Source of the DNA: Nymphaea colorata
Taxonomy: Eukaryota; Streptophyta; Magnoliopsida; Nymphaeales; Nymphaeaceae
Assembly (NCBI RefSeq): GCF_008831285.2
Contig: NC_045144.1
Coordinates: forward strand, 23,515,716 to 23,579,715
DNA length: 64,000 nucleotides
Direction: 5' to 3'
Shown here: in pieces, positions 58,966 through 64,000 of the stretch
How positions within the stretch are numbered: position 1 is the first letter of the stretch
Layout of the letters: each line of letters opens with the position of its first letter
Program-made: the position numbers and the translations under genes
Notes under the pieces: model-generated
What the model was told of the DNA's origin: nothing
The model's database searches: none
The model's input: the letters and a program-made list of their open reading frames with translations, nothing else

Positions 58966-59849
58966 ATATTCCATAGAGATCTACTAGACACCACCATGTT
59001 TGCATTGGAATGTCATAAACCGCAGCAACAGCTCCTGATCCGACAATATTGACCCTTCAAGATGTGCCAACCTACATCACATGGGAAAATCACCAACCAT
59101 CCACCCATATACTCCCTTGGGATCCAACGATCCTCAATGCAATACCAAAGAGCGGAGGTGTGGCCACAGTCGTCCATCTTCATGGTGGCATTGATGAACC
59201 ACAAAGTGATGGCAGCCCATTCGCTTGGTTCACTGCAGACTTTAATCAAACCGGACCAGCTTGGACCACACCAACCTACACTTATCTAAATGACCTCCAG
59301 CCGCCAGGCATCATCTTCTACCATGACCATGCACTTGGCAAAACCAGGGTGAATCTCATAGCTGGTCTTTTTTGGGGGTACCTCATCACTGATCCAGCGA
59401 CGGAGAGCCGCCTAAATCTTCTCTCCGGCTCATTTGATTGCCTGGTCATGATCTTCGACCATAGCTTCAATGAAGACGCTTCTGTATACCTGAACTATAC
59501 TGGTGTGAACCCTCAATGGCAGCCAAAGTACTTCGGCAATGCCATCATAGTTCATGGCAAGGTTTGGCCCTTCATGAACGTCCAGCCGAGAAAGTACCGT
59601 TTCCGAATCGCTAGTGTCGCTAATGCTCGGTATTTTCATCTTCCATTGAGCAATGGCCTCAATTTCACTCAAATAGCTTAAGATTACTCCTACCCTGCCT
59701 AGCCAATTGTTGTTAGTTCCATATTGCTCTCCCCTGCAGAAGGCACTGATGTGATTATCAACTTCTCGAAGTCCTCCGGTGAGGTCTTCCTACAAATCGA
59801 TGCTCCAAATCCTTACCCTTCTGGTAATGCAGTGGATTCCCTTAATTAC
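58966..59849 (+). pseudogene. LPR1: LPR-type multicopper oxidase pseudogene, copy B
   Basis: Homologue of LPR exon 2 codons 1-298. Exon 1 with the signal peptide is absent upstream. A 1-bp deletion in the word equivalent to GCATTTGGAATG (about 59006) shifts the frame. The original frame is open again from 59049 and keeps HLHGG and YHDHALG. A 12-bp in-frame deletion removes PPVH-equivalent residues near 59508. TAA at 59679-59681 and a further TAG shortly after (59699-59701) terminate it. Similarity stops at 59849, and the sequence continues with what is 28605 in copy A, so the type-1 copper site (HPLHLHL, HCH...H...M) is gone. It cannot make an active oxidase. A transcript could still share sequence with the live copy. 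Confidence 0.92.
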
Positions 59850-59865
59850 GATAATAATACGTTTT

Positions 59866-60000
59866 CATTGCTTTCTTTTTTTCTTGAGGCTAACTTTGTC
59901 TCCATTCCTTTAAGTGTCTTTCCAATATAGCCATTGGTGCAATTGCCTTTATTTGATAATAACGTTATGGACCATTACTTAATATTCCCCATCAAGTTCA
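59866..60000 (-). repeat. Truncated 3' LTR of copia element 2, copy B
   Basis: Remaining part of the LTR corresponding to 28605-28705 of copy A (GTGTCTTTCCAATATRGCCATTGG block). The deletion that removed the LPR 3' end also took the outer half of this LTR. It retains a 25-bp segment, GATAATAACGTTATGGACCATT plus flanks, that copy A has lost. Confidence 0.65.
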
Positions 60001-60560
60001 CCATATCCAGAGAGGTAAACTTGATTAAGTTAAAACTAGGAACAATGGAACCATTTGAGTATCATATCAAGTGCTTGATTCAAATTTTTGCGAGTTGATC
60101 TTGAGTAAAAAATATCAAATCGTCATTTCACCCCCAGCAAGTTCCTTTATGACAAGTGCATGTGAATTTCAATATACTTGCAAAATAGTGATAGACTGAA
60201 TGTGGTGCAAGGTAGGCAGCTCCAACATTATCACGCCTGTGGACAGGTTTGCTTGCACTAACTACTTTGAGCTCTTTAAATAGATGTTGGATCTACATAA
60301 TTTTTGCTACAATGTTTGCACTGAAGATTTGTATTCTACTTCAATGTTGGATCATGAAACCACATTTTGTTTCTTGGCATTCCATGATACTAAAACCTAT
60401 CTAGTGAAGACAAAGTATCTTCCATGCCTAGATCTTCAGCCATCTGTGCACATAACCTAGCCTACATCATTTTAAGAAGTAATGTCCATATTTGTTGATG
60501 TCCGAAGAAGAATACTATAGTCAAACCTATGCTTTAAGCACCTAACAATACATTTTACAA
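60000..60560 (-). pseudogene. Ty1/copia RNase H region of element 2, copy B
   Basis: Equivalent of 28720-29300, with the same decayed blocks plus further substitutions and indels. Confidence 0.65.
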
Positions 60561-61280
60561 CAGCTGAATGAAAATCCATGGACTGCGCTTAAATCAGCAA
60601 TTTTTGTTTACTGCAGAGGCAATGCCAGGTATAGTCATTGTGGCATATTGAAGTGCAGCTATTCTTCTATATAAAATTGGATGGTTATATTTTGTCCCAA
60701 AGAAATCCATTCAAGTCAAGCTTGAAGCCATAGGAGCTGAAATAGGTTTAGCGCCAATTATGTTTGTCAACTTTATTAGAACCACGATATACTTTCCTTT
60801 GAAAGAACCAATCTTTGATGGAGATTTCTGGCCTGATTTTCAAAACAATACTACAAATCACCTACATTTTTTACAGCAAATTTGGAGACATAGGAGGTAA
60901 TGACTAGCGAATCTTTAAGTGACTTGTCTATGACAACAATATCTACATAGAAACTTAACCAAGTAAACCAAGCTGTTGGATCCTATCTTAAGCATATAAT
61001 GTTTTATGTAATTTGCAAACATCATTATCAATTTTGGAATTTTCTTTGACAAATGGGGGTGAAGGTTAATCTACATATTTTTTACTATATCTTTGGTCCT
61101 CTTTATTCTGAACACTTATTTACAACATATTATATGCTTGGCAACTTATGAGGAAAGAAGGCTTCTGATTTCGTTATAAAGAACTGAATGGTATCTAGCT
61201 TCCAATAACTCCTTCCATTTCTATATGGAAGAGCTTCACTGTGGCTAGTTTAGTGTCTTGGGTTCAAATAGATGTTAAGG
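60560..61280 (-). pseudogene. Ty1/copia reverse transcriptase of element 2, copy B
   Basis: The minus strand near 61250-61190 shows EPKTL and KWKELLEARYHSVLYN, the conserved entry of copia RT ('EP.t...A...W..AM..E...L..N'). Downstream blocks correspond to 29300-29564 of copy A but are more damaged. Confidence 0.65.
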
Positions 61281-61446
61281 CTAAATGGATATTTGGCAAC
61301 AAATGAATATAGTTGAAAACTTAAGAATTTTGAGTGTGATTTTCTGAATTTTTAACTGAGACTAGGGCACCATTTCTTGTATTCTAAAAGATGTAGATTC
61401 TATTTGCCTTGCATAATTACAAGGATTGGTTGTAGTGCGTGACTGG

Positions 61447-61641
61447 CTAACCTTGTATTATTTGCCCAATGTTGGTTGCATCAATCAATTGATGAAATGA
61501 TCTAATCTTGTCATTAGATACAGTAGGACTCTTATGTGCAGCATTTTGATCATTGGGACTACTGATCTCAACTTGGCTTGTCATAGATTGAAGTGCTAAG
61601 TCCACAAATTGATTTAACCTCAAGTTTGGAAGAGAAAGCAA
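61447..61641 (-). pseudogene. Integrase-RT linker of copia element 2, copy B
   Basis: A 64-codon open frame with the same Ser/Asn-rich sequence as 30295-30528. Confidence 0.45.
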
Positions 61642-62199
61642 TAGAACTTGGTTTACTAGTTTGCAGGCATACCCTCTTCCTTACTAGTGTCCTCTGAATA
61701 TGAATGTTGATGCATAAAAAAAATTAGATGATAACTTACTACAGTATTTTTATTATTTTAATTCATATTACAAGAATAATACCTTTATTTTTTGAGGAGC
61801 ATATTTGAGAAAAGCACTATTTTCAAATCTAGAATGAAATTTTAATTCGGTGTCTGCTCTAGGATAAGGGTGACATTCTTAGACAAAAATCCTTTAAAAA
61901 TTGTAATTAGGAGTTCTTTTAAAAAGGTTTTGAGGAGGTGACACTTTTGGTTTGCGTATGATTTATATGATAGACTGGACGTAAAAAATGATACAACCAA
62001 AGATATTCTTGAATATTAACTTTTCCCATAAGAATACACAAACTGTTTTATTCTAAAATTTTCACCTTGATATTCAACATGGCTTGTGATGTCATTGGTA
62101 GTATGATGAGTTATGTCTAAATCCAACTACTTGATCTCATCTCCACTTGCTCGTTGGAAAATGTTTTGGTAGTGACATAATAGGCTGGGGGATTTGTTC

Positions 62200-63020
62200 A
62201 CAAAGGCAGTTGTTTTTTTTCTCGAGAAAATTTGTGTAAAATAACCATTCTTTGCAAGAAGTCTAATTTTGTCACAATTTATATAAACCAGTCAATTTTT
62301 CCCTTGAAATGTTTGGTCTTTTATTTTGATAGTTACTTCTTCCTTAACCTCTATAATTTTGTTGTCAATTATAATTGGCCATTGTAGTTACATTTGCTGC
62401 ACGAATAAGTGAATCTACCAATTCCTTGTGGTCTTTTTATTTTCTCCTTGCATTAGGACCAGCCCATGTAACACATTTAGTGAATTTGGCTCATTTCTAT
62501 TCTCCATAATAGTACAAAAACCACAAATTTTGAATGTAGACATTTTAAAATAAGAATGATTAGATCATCTTCATCAACTAGTTTGGATATTATAGCTAAT
62601 TGATATGCTATAGCCTTCGTCTTACAAATATATAAATATATGCTCGAGGATCCCATTTTAGGATCTTGTAGCCGAGATATGAGGTGCAATTTCTTCATGT
62701 AGAGTAAGCAGTGTATAGCTACTTGAGATGTCTCCAGACAACAACAAAGAAATTCATCCCTAGAATTTGTAGTGTGGACATTTTTAGAGAAAGATGAAGT
62801 AATCTAGCTTAACAATAGCTAGTCTTGCATAAACAATTGAATATATTCTTGATTGATATCATTTATCTCAAAATCAAACTTAGTAGGCATTTTTCTAGTG
62901 TGATCAATGAATCCCATGACATCGCATGAAATGATGATTGGAATGAAACTAAGATTCTAGTCTCAAACAATTTTCACACTGAGCTCTATGCTGAAAAAGT
63001 AGTGTGAAATATTGGATATT
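62200..63020 (-). pseudogene. Ty1/copia gag of element 2, copy B
   Basis: The best-preserved gag of this element. Minus-strand blocks are ISCDVMGFIDHTRKMPTKF, EYIQLFMQDQLLLS and ITSSFSKNVH (about 62960-62800), then KAIAYQLAI and LVDEDDLIILIL (62698-62477). These match plant copia gag in order ('GxxLxGFVDGTxxxPxKF', 'WxxQDQLLLSWIxSSLSEEV', 'KxxADQLAxxGxPVxDDDLIxxIL'). Stops and a frameshift remain. Confidence 0.8.
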
Positions 63021-63149
63021 TTGTGACGGCAAATGTAAAACTCATCTAAGGACTTGTGTTGTTTGAACAGTTCGAGTTCTCTATAGATGATGAGGATGCC
63101 AGTGAAAGTGTTCGAATGATCAAATGCTTGATCTTTGATACTATAATGC

Positions 63150-63520
63150 TAATCAGTTAGAAAGAGGGAAAAGTGAGAGACACAAGATTATATGATTGTC
63201 CTGTATGACATACATCCAAGGTTATTCACTTGCTTGCCTTCAACATTTTTAGTGCATTGTTACATTTGGTTTCATTTTAATCTCCTTGTACCCACTATGA
63301 ATAGTTTTTTTTTTCACACTCATCAAGTCCATTTTTCCTTATTGTAAGATTAAGTTAGCCCGGATTACCTTTTTGCTTTAGCCTAACCTTATTTTTATTT
63401 ATTGCACATGTCTCACTAAAATGGCCCTTGGTGAAGTTTCCATTTTATGGACCCATCGGTAATAATCACTTGGTCAAATAGACTCTAAAAGGAAATGTAC
63501 ATTATTATCCAATCGATTAA
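63150..63520 (-). repeat. 5' LTR of copia element 2, copy B
   Basis: Equivalent of 32001-32378. The adjacent primer-binding site is mutated (TTTGATACTA at about 63135-63144 against TCTGATACCA in copy A). Confidence 0.6.
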
Positions 63521-64000
63521 CATTGAAAGGTTCAAAATAAGATTCAACATAGTGCACAGTAGACTGATGTGCCTCACATGAAAGGACTGAATGCAAAGTG
63601 TCCCACATGACATGATTGAACACAAAAAAACAACTTGTAATCCCTAGGGGTTTCAACTAACTACAAATAGAAAAAACTCAATCCTTATCTTATCAATGAT
63701 AATTAGTTCATCTATGCAATAGATTTTTCATTTCTTTTGCAAGATTGTTGAGGAAACATTATTATGTTTATTTTGTATGATATTGTTTGCTCTTATGCAA
63801 TCATGGCCTCTAGCACTATAGGTTGGTTTACATTTAGCATCATCCGTAATCTAATTTACTACTTTGTCTTCTCTAATAACACACTAAATTTTCCACTATA
63901 CCCATAGCCAGGTCCGAACTATTTGTTATCACAATCTAGCTCTCAAACTTTTTTGAACTATTTTGGCACAGTTTTCCAAAATTTTCTAGATATTTTAAAC
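63521..64000. other. Right flank of copia element 2, copy B, shared with copy A
   Basis: Matches about 32379-32880. No gene recognised. A minus-strand frame (63656-63474) is shared with 32463-32281 but has no domain signature. Confidence 0.5.

Larger units (their letters stand above)
55078..64000 (+). repeat. Segmental duplication, copy B (partner of 12458-33000)
   Basis: Collinear with copy A but compacted. Relative to A it lacks the equivalents of 15410-20470, 21180-24780 (promoter and exon 1 of LPR) and 27078-28605 (LPR 3' part). The final bases at 64000 still align with A near 32880, so the duplication continues beyond the window. In a 290-bp stretch of the LPR exon I counted about ten substitutions between copies, so the event is old enough for decay but not ancient. 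Confidence 0.85.

Overview
The window looks like nuclear DNA of a flowering plant. It is AT-rich with long TA, CT and GA microsatellites, has one intron-containing plant gene, and is otherwise dominated by decayed plant transposons (Ty1/copia, hAT, PIF/Harbinger, CACTA-type). I see no tRNA, rRNA, organellar gene or CRISPR array. The species cannot be read from the sequence.

The only gene I consider intact is an LPR1/LPR2-type multicopper ferroxidase at 24336-28204 (+): three exons, 582 codons, all copper-ligand motifs and a signal peptide present. Its Arabidopsis relatives act in the root apoplast in phosphate- and iron-dependent growth arrest.

Layout. 1-10107: a degraded copia element on the minus strand (gag to RNase H, running off the left edge) with its own 5' LTR at about 7350-10107. 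An inverted 3.76-kb LTR of the same family is inserted at 567-4327, flanked by CCATG on both sides. 10108-12457: sequence without a recognisable gene. 12458-33000: segmental-duplication copy A, carrying a possible P450 relic, the LPR gene and, just downstream, a complete but decayed minus-strand copia element (28385 to about 32378). Copy A also holds a 975-bp GC-rich hAT-type element with a perfect 8-bp target duplication (16255-17229) and two MITE-like elements (22273-22920). 33000-49600: mostly unrecognised intergenic DNA, with a 1.2-kb direct-repeat pair (39030-40247 and 41005-42320) and a minus-strand Harbinger transposase relic near 44.4-44.7 kb. 49626-55077: CACTA-type termini enclosing a full-length but mutated PIF/Harbinger element (50470-54225) with TIRs, TTA target duplication, transposase and Myb/SANT-like ORF. 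55078-64000: duplication copy B. It repeats copy A in the same order and orientation, but its LPR copy is a pseudogene lacking the first exon, the promoter and the 3' third, with stops and a frameshift.

How the parts relate: a tandem segmental duplication of at least 20 kb, as measured in copy A, produced two LPR loci. The copia element downstream of LPR was already present when the block duplicated, because both copies carry it. Afterwards copy B lost large blocks and the LPR copy died. The transposons in the 42-kb gap and at 1-10 kb are separate events. Nothing here forms an operon or an obvious new multigene system. The most informative items are the live/dead LPR pair, the nested DNA-transposon stack abutting the duplication edge, the exactly delimited GC-rich hAT element and the inverted pair of very long LTRs.
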